Shown here: positions 6,409-9,467 of the stretch, one piece after another
Position numbering within the stretch: the first letter of the stretch is position 1
Layout: every line of letters starts with the position of its first letter
From: an uncultured Dechloromonas sp.
GTDB lineage: Bacteria; Pseudomonadota; Gammaproteobacteria; Burkholderiales; Rhodocyclaceae
NCBI GenBank assembly: GCA_946477505.1
Contig: CAMKYP010000117.1
Span: forward strand, 1 to 9,467
Length of the DNA: 9,467 nucleotides
Reading direction: 5' to 3'
The notes under the pieces: model-generated
What the model saw: only the letters and a program-made list of their open reading frames with translations
Database searches by the model: none
Told to the model about the DNA's origin: nothing
Made by a program: the position numbers and the translations under genes

Positions 6409-6539
6409 ACTAACCGAATATACACAAAACATTGCCCAATATCAGCCAATCATAGCTCACATAGCAATATCTGAAAGTGCCTTGCGGCCTATAGTGTTCT
6501 CCATCGGCACACCGAAAACGGACAACGAGGAGAGACAGC
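6409..6539. promoter_or_regulatory. Divergent Lrp-aceE control region with candidate regulator sites
   Basis: This AT-rich stretch separates the divergent regulator and pyruvate dehydrogenase genes and must hold both promoters. A 20-base imperfect palindrome at 6431-6450 (ATTG.C..ATAT..G.CAAT, 14 of 20 positions symmetric) resembles an Lrp/AsnC operator in size and AT-rich centre. CAATATC occurs twice, at 6437-6443 and 6465-6471, 28 bases apart, a spacing close to the phased sites used by Lrp-type octamers. TATAGT at 6490-6495 could be the aceE -10, but no strong -35 is present, as would suit an activated promoter. Operator function is inferred. Confidence 0.5.
6527..6534 (+). promoter_or_regulatory. 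Ribosome binding site of aceE
   Basis: GAGGAGAG ends five bases before the ATG at 6540, with the AGGAG core at 6528-6532. It is a strong Shine-Dalgarno sequence and fixes this ATG as the start. Confidence 0.85.
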
Positions 6540-9239
<2,700 letters not shown>

Positions 9240-9242
9240 GCC

Positions 9243-9467
9243 ATGAGCCAGATGATTGAATTGCGCGTGCCGGACATCGGCGATTACAAGGACGTGCCGG
9301 TGATCGAACTGCTCGTCGCCGTCGGCGACACCATTGCCGTCGATACGGCGCTGGTGACGCTGGAATCGGACAAGGCGACGATGGACGTGCCATCGACCGC
9401 CGCCGGGCGGATCACCGAAATCCTGATCAAGACCGGCGACCGGGTCGGCGAAGGCAGCGTCATCGCC
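9243..9467 (+). CDS. aceF: Dihydrolipoamide acetyltransferase (E2), N-terminal part only
   Basis: The first 75 codons are present; the gene runs off the right edge. They encode one lipoyl domain: MIELRVPDIGDYKDVPVIEL, then the lipoylation turn LESDKATMDVPS with the modified lysine at K44, then GRITEILIKTGDRVGEGSVIA. The swinging lipoyl arm carries the acetyl group from AceE to the E2 active site, and the reduced arm is reoxidised by E3. Position three bases after aceE makes E2 of the pyruvate dehydrogenase complex the best call. The main alternative is a lipoyl-fused dihydrolipoamide dehydrogenase, as found in some betaproteobacteria, although that gene usually follows aceF. The catalytic domain is outside the window. 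Confidence 0.88.
   Translation, partial: MSQMIELRVPDIGDYKDVPVIELLVAVGDTIAVDTALVTLESDKATMDVPSTAAGRITEILIKTGDRVGEGSVIA

Overview
The window looks like chromosome from a GC-rich proteobacterium, most likely a betaproteobacterium and perhaps one of the Rhodocyclales. The pointers are a homodimeric AceE-type pyruvate dehydrogenase E1 followed directly by a lipoyl-domain gene, the codon bias, and the short inverted palindromic repeat near the left end. The taxon is an inference; nothing in the window fixes it.

Layout. Bases 1-227 hold no confident gene, only a possible C-terminal tail of an upstream gene and an inverted pair of REP-like palindromes. A DMT/EamA-family membrane transporter follows on the + strand (228-1160), ending in a good hairpin-plus-T terminator, and then a small one-TM, cysteine-containing protein (1276-1485). 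From 1544 to 5759 there is a tightly packed three-gene operon on the - strand. In transcription order it encodes a MerR-like DNA-binding protein (151 aa), a 999-aa Eco57I-like adenine DNA methyltransferase, and a 254-aa protein with a PD-(D/E)XK nuclease signature. The genes overlap by 1 base (TGATG) and 4 bases (ATGA). Next come an Lrp/AsnC-family regulator (- strand), a divergent AT-rich intergenic region, aceE (+), and the first 75 codons of an E2 (aceF-like) gene that runs off the right end.

How the parts work together. The - strand operon reads as a self-contained restriction-modification or anti-phage cassette: a regulator, a modification enzyme and a separate nuclease, probably translationally coupled. 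Sampled 60-base lines inside it are 43-50% G+C, against 67-73% in sampled lines of aceE and the transporter, so it is probably a horizontally acquired insert between housekeeping loci. The right part is a pyruvate dehydrogenase operon (aceE-aceF...). The divergent Lrp/AsnC gene is a natural candidate for its local regulator, comparable to BkdR beside the branched-chain keto-acid dehydrogenase operon of Pseudomonas.

The item of greatest interest is the three-gene methyltransferase/nuclease/MerR-like cassette. The methyltransferase has N- and C-terminal extensions I do not recognise, and the gene set does not match a standard Type I, II or III arrangement that I can name.
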